Below, one piece after another: positions 45,901-61,691 of a stretch of DNA of 64,000 bases. Position 1 is the first letter of the stretch, and each line of letters opens with the position of its first letter. The notes under the pieces were generated by a model. The model was not told the origin of the DNA. It ran no database searches and worked only from the letters and a program-made list of their open reading frames with translations. This DNA comes from Agelaius tricolor (lineage: Eukaryota > Chordata > Aves > Passeriformes > Icteridae), in assembly GCA_023055355.1 (NCBI GenBank), contig JALJCS010000035.1, positions 2,790,001-2,854,000 on the forward strand, in the 5' to 3' direction. Both the position numbers and the translations under genes were made by a program.

Positions 45901-48900
45901 AAATATCAGCATAGGAGGTAGAATAAAGGCTGGTCTTTAGTGGAGGCCTCCAAGGGGCAGATTTGGAAAATGCCTACCCCTGCCCAGAGTGAATACAGTT
46001 TGCTAAGTTCAGCAAATAAAAATAACTGACAGAAATCCCCAATTAGAGACATTGGTGGTGAGGTAATTCAACCCTTGTCTGAATCCTCCCCACTTAGATA
46101 GGAGCTCAACTCTGTTTATGAAAATGTGTCCCCAAGAGCTGGCTCCAGCCTTGGCTCAAGAGAGCAACGGGGCCTTGGACCCCCAGCTGGAGCCTCTGGA
46201 ATGGATTTTGTCTTTCTGCCTGTCAGGGAAGGGAACAATATTGGGGCTAGCCACAATAACAGGCTCCAGAGCTACAAATGTATATGCAAAGAATACAGAG
46301 AATGGATAAAAGCAAATGCTGCAGGTAAGCAGAGTAGGAGGATTTAGGAGTTACTGCAAACTACTTTGATTTCTTCAGAGCTACTGAAACAGAAAAAGCA
46401 GATCTTACTAGACTTCTTTTTATTAGACTAATTTGGTACCATTCATTTATGGTGTTGAGTTTACTGGAGTGGATTTGAATCATGCCTGTCAGCATAAAAT
46501 ATAGGTGTTCAGAAAGTTTGTATAGTAAAAGGAATTATTATTTTCAGGTGTATAATTCCAGAGAATGCCAAGAGGTCTGTGTCTACTTTGGATAATTCTT
46601 TGCATACCTATACTGTAATAATGTCAGAATGAAATAAATATAATCATGAATGTATGATTCTCAGGGTTATGATTATTTTATGAAGTAGAAAAGATAAATG
46701 GCAGAAACTGCTTGCTGTCTAGTGAAGAGCTCAAACTGTACTTAAAATAATGTTTTGATATTTATAGCTTTGGAGAATTTATTTAGACACAAAAGACAAA
46801 ATAAGTGTACTGTCAATAATGCAGATTAAGCTTGCTTTTTTTCCTTTTTTTTTGGTGGGAGGTGGTTTTGGCCATTTTTTGATTTTTTTTTTACATCAGA
46901 CTGCACATATTATACAAATGCTTCTGCCTCTGGTTTGATTTGTATCTTACCTAGTGTACACATTTTTAAGGCCCTTTGCCATGTTCTCTTTTAAAAGCTA
47001 ATAAAGCAGGGCCCAGGTTTGTACTTACTATCACCTAATGGTTTCAGTGACAATTGAAATTTATTTTGAGCATGCATTCCAGACTTTTATTTTTCTGAAA
47101 CCCATTGGTTTGACACTGTAATTTTGGGGACTTTGGGATTGTATGGGCAGATCTTACACTCTCTACTCATATATTCTGTATTTTCTTTGGTACGTTTTGT
47201 TGTTTTGTTTCATTTTTGCCATGTTCTTCCATTGCAACTTTTGGAATTGGTTGTTCTGGCTGTTACAGCACTCAACAGCTTTCACTTTCTCACTTCATTC
47301 TTGGTTTCATCTCTTCCCCCATATAATTTTGTCTTCCCCTGATGCTTCACAAAAGAGCCACAAGTTGACCACATCCTTAATTGTCCATTCATTTTGCAAG
47401 GAGCAGATTGCTTAGTAGTTTTTAATGAAGAAATTGAAATGTAACAACCCATAAGAAAGTAGCAGAGGAATAGTCATCTTAATACTCTGACTGTAAAATA
47501 CTGGAGAAAGCAGTTGTGTGTTGATGAAGTCCTCTCTCTCAGTCAAGCCTCAGAGGAAGGAGGTAAATTGGTCACCAGGCTGGCAATTGCATTTAAAAGG
47601 GTTTTAATGTTTCTGAGAGAAACCAGACTGTCCACGTGCTCACACACTTTTACACACTTCACTTGGAGCTCTGCCAGGCCAGCAAGGTGATCCTGAGCCC
47701 AGACTAGCAAGAAGCAAATGAACTGTCACAGCATTTACAGCAGGGAAACTGCAGGGAAATCTCAGCTCTCTTATCATACAAGCCAGAAGGAGAGATAAAG
47801 GAGTCATTTTAGTGTAGACACTAAAAGAGGCATGTTTAGCATTATGTTCTCAGTGTTTTGTTCCTTCTGTGCATTTCCTGAGTATTTCAGCTGAAGGAGA
47901 AAAGATTTTTTTTTCCTAGTGTTGTCCTAAGTGCAGCCAACAGTCAACCTCTGCTTTGTGCAGGAGTCAGTTGAGAAAACCCAATCACGTTGTGTTCCGG
48001 CCCTGGAAAAGTGTTTTGAGAATTACACTGGCAAGGACTGACTGCCCTTGTGATTTGTTCTTTAATGATTTCTCCTTCCATTCTTCTGCTTCTCCTGCTC
48101 ATGGAGAGCCCCATTGCTAATGAGGGCTGCAGACAGGATGATGTGCATCTGCCTTTTTCCTTTCTCCTCTCCCTTTTTAGCCTAGTGACCATCTAAAATT
48201 GTAGCATGGCCATGTCCCTGGAGTTTTAGCCATAGCTTTCATACTGGCACTCTTCTACTATAAATAAATAAAGAAATAAATCTGTGATTGTGAAATGAGA
48301 ATAGATTAGAAACTGCTGCATTCAAATGTTTGACAGTCTTAGAAGCCCTGATGGCTCACTTGAAAGAGCAGGAAAGTGGAGGTTTCAAGTGGCAGTGCTG
48401 CTGAGCTGTCCTCAAATGTGTTTCTTCTCTGAACTGAAACTCAAGTCATGCTGAATGTGTCCATTGGCACATCTGCATCCTCACTTTTTTAGGGCTGGGG
48501 TATTTGAGGTTTGTTGTACTTGGCATGAGTCAAGCAGTCAGAGGGATCACAGCTACCTCTCATGGAGCTTGCTACCTCCACCAGTGGGCTGGTGCTCCAT
48601 TTCTCTCCAATATTGAAAATAATGTTTTATCTCAACTGCCATTTATTTGGGCACCTGACTTTAGAAAGGAATAACCAGCACCATCAGCTTTCCCTGCTCA
48701 CCCTGAATTCCATTTCAGTGGCATCTTTCAGAAGAAAGCAAATCTTAACCTAGGAGCCAAACTTCAAAAAGAAAAAAAAAGAAAAACACAAACCAAACAG
48801 CCTTTGGAGTCAGTAGGAGAGATTTTTTTGTGTGTGTCATACAATTATTCATAGCTGTGCAGAGCAGATGTTGACAATTAGGAGAGAACAGAGGCTGGTC

Positions 48901-51900
48901 TGTGGTCTGTGCTTCACGTGGGCAGATGAAGGCTCGAGGCTGCGGCGATTTCCTGTCAGCGCGAGCAGGTCCTGGGGGCTGCAGCCCAGTCCAAGTGTAC
49001 AAAGTCACTTTTGTTGGCCTTGGTTCTGTCCCTGGGCTGAAAGAATAATGGTGCTAGAAGGCTCAGTGTTCTGCTCTGAGAGATCTATGTCCATTGATAC
49101 AAAATTACGGCTTGAAAACTTTTTATGGATTTTGTTTCTTCGCTAGATGTTTGCCTCCTCCTTTCAGAAAGCACAGAACAGCTGACCCTTTCATTTACTG
49201 CAGTAATTGCCACTGTGTCATGTCACATTTTAATCCCTTCAGCTTGAACCATATTTAAAACACAGTCCCTCCCAAATTTGAATGTATTTTTACACAGTAA
49301 CTTACATGGAAGCAATTTCCTGCAAATTAAACTTGATGAAGTGTTATCCTTTTGCCTTCAGAGCCATTTTCTGTAAAATTCTGATGGTTGCAGGTAATCT
49401 GGGGCACCTCTGCTGTTGTCAGCACTACTTGGCATGCTTGTGTAAATAGGAATTTCCCAGCAGTTAAAGGAATTTTTACTGTAGCTCATTTTGTCTCTTT
49501 ACTGAATGGGCTTGTTGAAGTAATGCTGGTTTTGGTGTTATATTCAATGAATTCCCATTTTCCTCCTTGCTGCTAGAGCTGTATAAATAATCATATATTA
49601 GTGATGGAAAATGAGAAACATTTTTGTCTGCAAAGTACTTCTGATCTTCTAGTTTGGCAGGTGCAGGCAGTGATGGAGAAATCATCCCTGGGCCTTTGGA
49701 AGGCCATGGTCAGAGGAGAATGAACAAAACCAGCTTAGTGGAAGGAGAAGAAACTTTGTGGACCTGGTTGCTATTCAGGATCAGAGAGATGGTTTGTAGA
49801 ATTTGAAACAAACAAACCAAACAAATTTCTGGTGCTCTGCCATATAGTAAATTCACTCTTTCATGGCTTTTACAGGCATGGAATGTGAGCACGTTAATGT
49901 CAAGTTGCAGTGATTGGGTCTGTCATCCTGCTGCTCTGCACAATGCAGGATGCCATTGAACACAAATAGAGCATTGATAAAATGACAAAAGCAAAGCATA
50001 AAAATATTTCTTAAATGGCTGAAACAGTATCTGTAGTAAATACATGTTTTGTTATTCAGGAACAAGAAATTATTTTCTGTCTGACAGGAGAGCATGCATT
50101 TCCCTGCTGCCTGAGAACTGGGTCCCTGTGATAAGAATCTCACTCAAAGCTTGGGTTGCTTGGGCTTCTTTTTTTTTTTTTTTTCATCAAGTAGGTAACG
50201 TGAATAATTTTAGAATAAAGAGGAAGGAAGAAATTACATGCCTCAGTAGCAAGCATGTGTTCTCTGATACTTTAGTTTCAAGTTCTGTATTGAGGAGAGG
50301 TGAAGTCCAAAATCTCCTTTTATAGCAGGATACCAGGTGCAAGCAGCCAGACATAGAACTCAATTCAACTTTCTCTTCAGTGAAAATTATAACACAGCTT
50401 CAGCCTTGATGGCAAACTGCCACTGCTGTGGCAGGGCTTGTGCTAATTTGGTAGGAATAATACATAAGCAATGCTCATAGATAGAAATTTTTAGTGTGAA
50501 GGATGCCAATGCATCCAGGATGGAAGTTCTGCTGAAGGAGAACTCTTGGAGCAGCCCCAGACAGGGCACTGACACCCTGACCCCCCTAAAGGCAGGACAA
50601 TTAAGGAATTGTTAATTGCTAATTAACAGTTGCTGTAAAACCCTAAAGCTACCTGTGTCAGACCACATACCCAGAATGGGTCATGCCAAGGAATTTATTT
50701 CCCTGAAAACTGTTCATTGTTTCATTCTGATCATGGATCAATAGCCAAATATTGGCTGGCTAAGTCAGAATCTTTCCAAAATTACATGGAATTCAAGCTG
50801 AAGAGTTTTGCAGGAAGGAGCCTGATGTTGTGTCCCCTCCCTGTGACACTGGACTCATTGTTGCTGTCTGCAGAACTTTAGAAGAATAGCCTGAAGTGGA
50901 ATCTTTTCTGACCTCTTACCAGAGAGCTCCATAAACACAACTAATACATTTTACAAGGAAATAAACTTCTTTCTGAAACCAAGCTGTGAAGCTATTGCTT
51001 CACATATTCTGAAAGCTGTTTGAATTTCCATTTGGGATTTGATATATTTGGTTAATTTTTTTCCTGGCAACTTTGGGGATTGTAGAATGTAGAAATGTCA
51101 CCACCATCAGCAAACCAAAAATTTTACTGTCTGTTTTTAATGATAATATAAATAACAGGGTTTGGCTTTTTTAACTTCTGTCAAACCCTTTTTTAAAGCA
51201 AAAATATGTTATTTGGACTCAAATCTGTGACTGTCCATAACCATGTGTGAGTAACTGGCAAAGAGAAGTAACTTTTCTACCTTTTACAAAAACCAGAGCC
51301 TTATTCAGGCATGGGTTTCAGAATTACCTTTTAAAATGTGTTTTAACTCTGCCTCTCTGAATTTGAGCTGCTTTGCCAAGGAATTGTCTTGCCATGCCCT
51401 ATTGGGCAGATGTGTGTTTGTACTGGCATTAAGTGCTGTTAAATATTTGATGTTTTTTCAGGGCTTCTCATTGTCAGGAATTTACTAATAATGAGGGCTC
51501 TGGATTTTATGTATCCCCATATAGGCTGTGTATGCAAATCTTGTGCCATTTATAGTGGTTTACACACCAGCTGGTTTAACTTTACATTTGTTGCTGGTAA
51601 TGAATTTGTAAATATTGCATTTAGGAAAAGTGCTTCTTCTTAATGTATTTGGGCATTGTCACAGGGATGGCACAAATTCATTTCACACACACTCCTGTTA
51701 GATGTGCTTTTATTAGCATGAAAATTTAGCATTTTTTTGTTGTTGTTTTGTTTGTTTTTGAAGAGAAAATAGGTAAATGTTGCTTTCATATTTTCTATTT
51801 GTAATTTGTCTTGACAACTACTCCTGTGCTCTGCTGTTATTTTTTCCTCCTTTACCAGGTTTCAAGCCTCAAAATTTGATCTTTTAAGTGTTGGTTTTTA

Positions 51901-54900
51901 TGGAAATTTGTATGTACACAGCTGCTAGAAAATAAGAGAGCATGTGCCTGTGAAAAATGACTGATTACCAAATAAGCTTCCCAAACTGAAGTCTGGAAAA
52001 ACAGGACTTTCCAAGCAGGCTAGAGGTTTATTGGAAAGGAAGAAAGCAAGACCATTTGAGTACTTTGCACAGCTGTTTTAACAGAGTTATTTCATCCCTG
52101 TGATTCTGTAGAATAATTTGATGCCAAAAGTAACACATAACTTTTTAAAATTTGTTTTGAATCGGTGGCATATGTAAAATTAGTTTCATGTGGTCAAAAA
52201 CTTCTGCGTTTTGGAACAAAATGACCAAAAGTTTAGCTCATCTTGCACTGGTAAAATGTTGCAGCTCAGTGACATTTTCTGAATAATGCAGTAAACAAGA
52301 GACTTTCCTGATCATAAGTAGAAGGATCAGACACATTTTGCCCTTTCTAACTGCCAGGTTGGGGTTTTAAAACATTTTCACTAACAATGAGCATAATAAA
52401 AATCTTGCTTTAAATTGAAGGGTGATGCTTTTAGATTCTTTCACAAATTAAATACCCGTACTAAGCAAAAATGTCATTTCTTGAGTGTAGATAAGCAGAT
52501 TCTACTTTCATATTTCATAGTAGGTGCCTGGTTCTTGATTTCCACCATCAGAACTGTGTAAGGAATATTCAATAACATCCAGGCTGCAGTGGAGGGGATG
52601 AGAGTTCTCCATCCATGTGCTGGGAGATGTCTAATGACAAAGAGAACACATTCTCTAGGTAGAAGTGCAGCAGATGCCAAACATCTGTGAATCATCAGTT
52701 CTGGAAGAAATAAGAACCTTTAAGCCTGAATTGAAGAAAGATCTGTTTGTTTGTTTGTCTTAGCACAAAACTGCCTGGTTTAACCCTTTCTCTCCACTGC
52801 TAATTGCACTTATCTACCCTTAAATTAATAAAGAAGGGTTATCTTACCCTTAGGTTAATAAAGAATTCCTCTGGCTGCCTGTCCCTCTTAAAGCCCTTCA
52901 AAATATATCTCATTAGAAGTCAGTAAAAACAAAGTGTCAGTTTAGAAGTCAGATCTTGTTTTGGCTTTGTTCATGTCCCCTGACATTAATGCCTGTAAGT
53001 GCCTGACCTTCACACCCAGCAACACAAACAGCTCAGGAATACCAGGAATACCCTGCCTGTGCCTGTCCAGTGCCATGGGGCTCTGGGTCCTTGGGTCCCA
53101 TCATTTTTATCTTTTCTTGGCCTCTGCTGCTGCCTCTTTGCCATTCTCAGTCCATTTGCTCCATGGCTTTTCCTCCTTTGGCAGATGAATTTTTGTATCC
53201 CCTGTGTTCATCCACTTCTCTCCATCAGCCACACTCCCTCCCAGAATTCTCTGTTCCATCAATAAAGGCATATTTTGGAATGCAGTTAGACAACAAAATG
53301 CCTCTTTTTCCTTGGCCTTTGATTGTTTTCCACCAGAAATGAATAGTTTTAAACCTAAATACTTCCCCAAGCATGAATGGCTTTCCCTCTCTCATCCTGA
53401 CAGCTTCTTTATGCTGTTGCAAGGTCCAGCAGTCTTTTTGCTGAACTCAGCATGGAATTTCTGAGCCCTGATGCACAAGTGCTCTCCAGACACACACACA
53501 GAGCATTCCTGGGTGCGTGCTGTGAACCTTTGGAGCATATCCCAAATTTAATGGAATGGTTTGCTCTGTCCAACAGAGTGAGGCTGCCAGAGGCCAGGAA
53601 TGGGATGAGAAATGTGATGCATGTGGGTTGGTTTTCAGAGAATCCATAGGAAAAAAAGGATTGGGAAGCTCACTGGGGAAATTGAAGTTGTCCTGAGAGA
53701 TATTGGAGGGAAGAGACTGAAACAAGAAGAGTTCAGAAAAGGTGATTGATGTGCCTGAGGCTGAGGGGAGATGGCAAAATTAACAATACTGGTTTGTCTA
53801 CCTTGGAAATGGAAATTGCCAAATCTTTTCCAGTCTCTTGATGAGAGAAATGGATTTGTAAAGAGTTCTTAAGACTTAACAGGGAGTTCACATGGTTTTG
53901 TACATCTGTATGCAAACACTGAGATAAGGTGTGCTGACTTAGGAAGGCCATGGAATAGAGGTGATATTGTTGAGAAAGATTGAACTAGAAATAAGCTTCA
54001 ATGAGTTTCAAAATATAGCCTTAAAAAAAGAACAGATGTTTTAGAGAATCAGAACTATGAAAGATGTATTATAACAAGACTGCATGAGGAAAAAGTATAG
54101 GTGATTAATGTTAGAAGTAATAACAGCACTGTGTGGCAAAAGCTAATAGGATAAAAAACATTTATAAAGTATTGTAACCAAGAAAAACATGAATATTCTG
54201 ATGGAATAGCATTAAGTTTTACATCTCTCATGTCTTACTATTCATCAAGACTAATAATAGAATAAAATCTTGTAGAACATCTCTCAATCTCTGTAAAAAC
54301 TAGGAAAACCAACATCTTGAGTTGCTTTTAGTGGTTTATTCATGAACTTGGTGAGATATTAAAAGAGCAGTACTAGCACTCAGACATTGGTTGTAATGGT
54401 AAAACACCACTGATGAAAATTTTATGATTTATTGATGAAAAATGCAGGTTAAGGTTGGAACTAACAAACTGTGTAACTGCTTCTGGGTTCTTTTCCTGCT
54501 CTGACACTCAAACTGCTTTTCTGTCCCCTGGGAGCTGAGGCATGAAAACTGAATGAGTGTGTTTGGGTGGGAGCTGCTCACGTGTGTGCATCAAAGGGGC
54601 TGGCTCTGAAATCCTCACTCACTCACTGCCACTGGGGCACTCTGTCTCCAAAGGCACCTTGGAATTCGGTGTATGCAATGCTGTTATGAAATTATTATTG
54701 ACACTAAACAAAGAAATTTTTTTTTTCAATTTTGTAAAAAATATGAATCCAAGTTTTCTGAGTCTCAGTGGTGTTTTTCATGAATGCAAATGTATCAAAA
54801 CAAGATTATTCAGTGCTTTGCCTACTTTTTCAGCTCCTATTCAGGTCCAAATTAGTGTCTCTATTCTTATTGCAGAATCAATCTGACTGATATCATGGAA

Positions 54901-56649
54901 GAAGTGGAGATTTTTGTACTTTAAGGAATGCATTTTACTAGCTAGTATATTTACACAGAACACATAAGATTATTATTAGAAACCAATAGATTCAGGGTTT
55001 ATTTGACTTTTTTTTTTGCTGGCAAGACAGTTGTAGCAATATTAACAAGTATTTTATTATATTATTTATAATATTACCAAGTATTTTGTATGCTAGAGAT
55101 TTCAGGAAGCGCTGTCTTAGTGGATGCTGATTTATTCTTGATTTGAACAGACTGTACTGTAAGGTAAGGATTTGGACTCGCTGATTCTCCTGTGTCTCTT
55201 CCAACTCTGGATATTCTCTGATTCATTTAAAGAGAGATGGATTTGCTTTGTTTGCCTTTCCTTGATCCACTACAGGATTGGGTCTCAAGCAGTTCCTTTT
55301 GTGCCTCAGAATCAAAGGAAATGCATAATGCTACTCAGATGCAGCAATTGTAAACAGTTGTTTGAGGGAATTTGAGAGAAGCCATGCTGCACTTTAAGGT
55401 GGTCATTACATGACAGCAGCTGGAAGTGCTTATTCTCCTGGTGTTGTGTTCTGAAATAATCAAAGCATCACTTTTTGGGTTATTTAATGAGATGAAAACC
55501 CTACAAAAACCCCATCAGTGTTGTGGAAGTAGATGGAGAAACACAGAGGCTGTGCTGCAAAGAGTTGTGTGCTTTGTAAGTGGGAGTCCAACAAATCCAG
55601 CATAGAGCAGGGAACATTAAAAGCTACTTTTTCTTGCTAGAAAAGCAAAGCAGCCCCATCACCTGCTGCTGGGGCAGAATTCCCTCTGTTGTTCCTTTGC
55701 ACTCCAGCCTGTGCTCTGGAGAACAAGTCCTGTTCCCCTTTGCTTAGCTGGATCCCACACTCAGCAGAGGTTTTAGGTTTTTCATCAAGGCACACACTAA
55801 AGCCAATCCTTTTTGCTTACAGCTTGGAGTCCTACTTTCATGGAAGTCTGAATCTGTTTTTTCACAGTCTCTGGGTGCTCTGATCTTCCTTCCAGCCTCC
55901 TCATCACATGCAGTGAGAGGTTACCATTGCACTTGTCTGAGGAAGAAAAAAAGATAAAGAAAAATATTATTCTGATTTGTATAGAGCCAAAATCGTTTCT
56001 GTTGGTTGCTTGGGGTCTTTAGAGAACCTTCCACAGTTCAGGGTATTTCTGGGTCAGTGATTTTTCTATTTTGATGGTGGAAAGTGTATAGACATATGCT
56101 CCAGTGCTTTTATATTGTGTTTGCTTCTGTTTCCTCCTAGGCCTTTGAGAAAGAAGCTGAGGGATGTTTGGAGAGAAGGCTGGAATTTTCTGTGGAGTTG
56201 ACATAGTTAGGCACACACTAATAAGGACTGATGATAGAAAACTCCCTGAAAAGAAAATGAAAATTATGTTTATAGAAGCCCACAATGTGTATTTCCAGAA
56301 GAATTGAGTGAGAGGCTGAGTGCAAGATGAGGTAGCCACAGGGAGATGGGCTTCTCTTTTTGTCACTGGGCTTTTCTGTCATGTCTGATACCTTTGAGCC
56401 ATAATGAGATGAGAATTCTCATTCTCTGAATTCTCTGTCTTCATGGTGGGGAATTATGGATGAATTCCAGCTTGTTCTGTGTGTTTTGTGTCTGCTCTTT
56501 GAAGACTGAGTTAAAATGTGCCATTTCTAGGAGTCTTATTGAAGCAGATATTTTGGTGAGAGCATTTGTCACAGTACCCTGAGAAGTCTGTAGTGTTTTC
56601 CCTCTGTTTATTCTCCCTGTAATGCCCTGAAAATTCTTTCCTTTGTTCT

Positions 56650-56790
56650 TATCTTTTGTTTTAATTTTAATTTAATTGTTATATAAATAATTATATATTA
56701 TATTATATATAATGTATATAATCTATTATATACATGATATATAACATATTATATATATGTTATATAATATAAATATTATATAAGAAAAAA
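56650..56790. repeat. AT-rich low-complexity block
   Basis: Dense tatata and attatata words without a fixed period, containing several self-complementary stretches. Confidence 0.85.
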
Positions 56791-59318
56791 ATTATTTTCT
56801 TTAATTTTTCTTTAATTTTTGTGTATGGCATAAAGAGGAGGGACTAACATGATCAATTTGTCAACAATTTTACTAATGATATAAATATTCCCCTGTGCCT
56901 ATATCCTCTCTAGATCCTTGTTCTTTGGCTTTCTCATGCAGATCCCTGCCTGGCAGTGTCACAGAAGCATTAGCAAACCTCAGCTACATTCCACTGGGGG
57001 GTTGATTTATGTTTCATATCATGGCCAAAGTAAAGAATGAACTGAAAGCAGAATCCAGTGCCATCTACACTTTGGATGTGGCTTTTGGATTGTAGATCTG
57101 CGTTGCCAAAAAAAAAAACCAACAAAAAACAAACCCACCCCAACAAACCAACTAAAAGAGAAATCTTGTGATAAATTAAAACCCACACTCCTAATTCACT
57201 CACTATTGTGTGATTATACAGGAGCTGGCTGGACACTGACAGTGTGAAAAGCCAAAAAGAACTTTTCCTTGTGAGATCTTTCCAAATGTTTCTCTCAGCT
57301 GCTGCTGTAACAATAAATAAACACAGGACAATAAAAAACAAGGATAAAATGATGGAGCCTAAATCCCTTAATTACAAGGTTTATATAATAGGTAAGATTA
57401 TTCAGAAGAGAAGGATTGAGAAAAAAATCCTCTATTTTTTAGTAAAGGTGCTTCATTCTATGTTTAGTACAACCAGTTTTGGAAAGAAGGAAATGTAATC
57501 TCACCCTGAGAAATGTATGTGATAAATCTTCAGAAAATACTAAGCCACTGTACATAGGAAAAGTACAGTCTGTGCTTCCAGGGCATTTCCCAAGATAAAT
57601 TTCCCTCATGAATGAGGTCCTTAGTTGTTGAAAGGAGTCTAAAATAGAAGACACATCAGGTCTTCCAAGCTGAAAACTCCATCAGAGAGTTCATTATTAT
57701 GCACATAAGATCAGCTCCAAGGTTTAGTCCATGTGTCAGCATTTTTTTGTGTAGTAATGTTTGTCCTGAATTTGGTCAGCTGCATAAACTTTAAACAAAT
57801 CTATAGATGTGGTGAATTTGAATGCCAGAGGGAAGTGGGGGGTTTTTAGGGTTTCTTTTTCTGGTAAAGCAAGTGGTCAGCCTTATTGTTCTGTGTCTCA
57901 AAAAAAAAAACAAAAACAGAAGAATAAACCCCAAGATATGAAGGAGATTATCAGTGGTAAATGTTGGCCACCTTCTGGCCATGGTAATAATGATGAAGCA
58001 GATTAAGAATTTGTTTCTGGCGTCCCACCAGGATTCAGGATTGCAGCATTTCTATTTCTCACCAAGCAGAGAAGTCCTGTCTCCTTGATTTCAGGGGAAA
58101 TGAAGGCAATGATGAGATCTGCAGCAAAAGCAAAGTTGGGTTAGAATGATAACCTCCACTTTACTCACTTGGAGTATTTTATATGTGGGATTAAAAGTAA
58201 AATATGATCTGGGCTGAGGTAATATATAATATCCAGATTAGCCTGACTTGACTTTGAGCACCAGCATCCAGCTGTGGTTGGAAATCTGCAGGAACACCCA
58301 TGTGATCAGTAATCACTTGCTGTTTACAGATTAACCAAGTGCAGCTTTACTGTCCTGCATTTTTTCACGTTATTATGTAGAACTGTGTTTGTAGGGAGCT
58401 GCTGAGAGCTGTCCTTGCTGTGGAGGGCACCTTGTCAGGACTCGTGGCTGACAGCAGGGGATATCTGATGTTAGCAGAACGTTTAGGAGCTGTTACCCCG
58501 GGGTGTGCTGCACAGAAAAGGGCACAGCATGGCCACAGGTTGTGTTTCATTACCACCTTTAAGGCTGTGTTGCAGATAATTTGCATTACCTACAAAATAC
58601 ATCTAGAAAAAACTGTGAAAATTAGAAAGGTGAATGCATAGGACATTTGTAGTTAGTAGTGATACTGGAAGTAGCAGACAGAAAACATTGCATACTACCT
58701 TTTATTTTCATACAATTGTAAAGCAAACTTGTGTGTGTTCATTTCTGCTCTTAATTGGTCTAAACAAGGCAGCAGTGATGTTCTTATTTTGTAATGAAGC
58801 ATCATTCATCATAAAGTTTGTCTTAGAGTAAACACCTATTTCAGATTGAATTCTGTAAGGTCTTTGTTCCTGTATTTAAATGCACTCAACTGCATTTTTA
58901 AGCTGTAATTCTTTTGATATTTTAGTTTACAAAGCTTCTACCCCCTCTCTCTCCTTTTTTCATGATCCCACCCATTTCCTTGCTGCTGCAAGGCTTTAGC
59001 TGACTTCTTGATGAGCCAGTTCAGCTCTTCACAAAGAAAAGAGACAAAGGTTTTCCTGTTTGTTTAATGGCAAGGTGTGGAGGAGCAGCACAGAGGTGGG
59101 AGGAGGCAGAAACCAGGCAGGTGTTCATGAAATTGTTGCAGGGTTGCAGCCAAAGGTTCCTGAAGAGCTGCTGAGCTTGCCTAAGAACTCACTCTCATCC
59201 AAAACCTGACTTCCAGCAGGAGCCCAGCACCCTCCTTTGAGCTATTTCTATTGTTTGTCTTCTCCTGAAGGAGCTGGTTGATCTTCCTGGGCTGGTAGGA
59301 GATAAAGAGAGAAAAATA

Positions 59319-59363
59319 AATGGGGTTTTTTTGTTGTTTTTTTGTTTGTTTGTTTGTTTTTGC
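59319..59363. repeat. T-rich (TTTG)n microsatellite
   Basis: Runs of t interrupted by g, ending in four tttg units. Confidence 0.85.
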
Positions 59364-61627
59364 TTTGCTAACAAGCTGAACTGAACTGCTGAGGATTCAA
59401 ACAGCAAGGCTGTAAGAAGGGAAGTCGAGGTGAATGTGTGGCCAGGAGGGGAAGAGCAGCAAATCCTTCTCAGGGCCTCAGGTGCAGCCCTGCAGAGCTT
59501 CCCATTGAGGAGCAGCCCCAGAAGCCAGCAGAGCTGATCCCATGGCCTGCTGCCACCAAACCATCCAGCCAAGATCCTCCTCCTCTCACTTCCCTTTTTT
59601 CTCTGTCCCTTTCTGCCAGCTTAGCAAACGGAGTCAGTCCAGTTGGAGCTGAAGGGGAGCCTAAAGCAGTACCAGGGAGGGCTGGGCATTTGGGGCCAGG
59701 AAGGGGTGCTGGGGATGGGGACATGGGGCTGCTCTTCCCTTTCTGTCTGTGGGTCAGTGCTGCCCAGCTCTTGGTGCAGCACTTTCAATCAACTCAGCCT
59801 GACAGGAGTTAGTTATTCATCCAAATTTCACTCTGCTTTGCCTTGGTGAGTAGTCAAAGTGATCAGCACCTCTTCCTTGCCTCTCTGTCTAATGTCACCA
59901 AGTCTTGTCACTCTCACCCTCTAACACAGTGGTTTCCAATTCTTATACTCACCCTAGATATACATCAAGAACCAGAATAAAGCAAATTTGTTCTTAAAAT
60001 GACACTTTTCCATTGCAGTTTATCTGATGTATTGTATACGCACATTATTTGAAAGCAAAAAGGAAGGAGATTAAATCTTGATTCACAAATATATGAATAT
60101 AAAGTTCTGCTTTTGTTTTAGCATTGTATTAATGGTGTGAGGTGCAGTAGTTAGGTGAACGGTGATCTTGATGTTTGCAGTATGTTCAGAGGAAGACTTA
60201 AAAGTCATATTTAAAAACAAAAAAGTTTAAACCAAGCTAGTATCTATATTTAAAAAGAAAAAAAGATAACCTATATGTTTCAACTTCCTGTTTAAAAGGA
60301 CAGAAGAGAGGTTTAGCTGGGGGGGAGGATTGCTGGTGATGGTGACTTTTCTAACAGGCTGTTTATACAGTGAAGTACCAGACAAAAATGACTGGGAATT
60401 GTGTATATATTTCAGGAGAGCACAGGGGAGTGGTTCCTGTACAGCCAGTCTTTCACAGGAACTGATAATGGTTTTTAATGTCTTTTCTAAATATCATATA
60501 ATATATAAAACATACAGTATGTGATTTGTAGGTGGGCAGAGCATGTTGTGTTTCTTTGCTGCTGCTTAGGGGACAGATTTCTCTGCAATGCCAACTGTTT
60601 GTCTGGCTTCACTTTCACAATCCCATTTCTCTAAAGGCTTCCAGCAAGACACAAGCATCCCTTTCACAGAGAAACAAAGAGCACAAGGCAGAATCCAGGA
60701 CTGGGGCAAATGCCCACCTTGAGTTTTAGCCACAGGAGGATATGAGGGATTTCACAAGTGAGGTGAGGTAGGCAGGGATTTAACAGAGCATTTCCAGCCC
60801 TTTTGCTCTGATATTTTTTTTCATACCTTTCATCCTTTTGATACCTTTTTTTTTGTACCTTTTCAGCCCTTTTGCTCTGGTATGTGGGACACTTTGAGCT
60901 GGCTGTGGGGATGTGTCTGAATTTACATTGAATTTTTATTCTTGCACTCTGACTGAAACCTACCTGACATTTGTATTGGAAAACTTCAAAGGCATCACCC
61001 CCACAAGTGTTTTTCCTTTTCTTTTCCTCAGTTTGAGCTGATCCTAGCTGATGTTAGCTGTAATGCAAGCATTTTTGCAAGCATTTTCCCATGAGTTTTG
61101 GTTCTGTTCTTGAACAAGCAAATATGAAGAAAACACCTCTTAAAGGGCAAATATCTTTAGTAACTGGTAGCAAAGATTGCAGCCAGTTTAATATACATAC
61201 TATCAGTTTATCTTGCAAATAAAATTATCACCTCCATGTTACTAAAATACCTCTAGGCATTTAATTGATTTATGCACAGATAATCCAAATACATTCTCTT
61301 AACATTAGTTTTAATCTATTCTGTTTATTTCCTACCAATTCCTACTTCATGCTTATTTGGCATAGGAGAATTTAACTGCTCCTTGTTAGGAAATCAGTAC
61401 TTACATCTGGAAATTCAAGTGATTACTGTGATTTCTTCACAGTAAGAAAGAAATAAATTCAGAAAATAAATTGTAAAAATAAATTGTAATTTGCCTTTAG
61501 TTTTGTTAGGGGGTGTAGAAGATGTGTGTGCTCAGTGTGCCCTCCATTAGACCAATGCCCCTGGATTCAATCAAAAGTACCCACTTTTGAGAAGCTTCTT
61601 GGGGAAATTGTAGAGTAATTTGAAGTA

Positions 61628-61691
61628 AGTATTTGGGGGGAAGAAAGAAAAAGTGAAGTATTTGGGGGGAAGAAAGAAAAAGTGAAGTATT
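61628..61691. repeat. 29-bp tandem duplication
   Basis: agtatttggggggaagaaag starts at 61628 and 61657, with the start of a third copy at 61686: an exact 29-bp period. Confidence 0.95.
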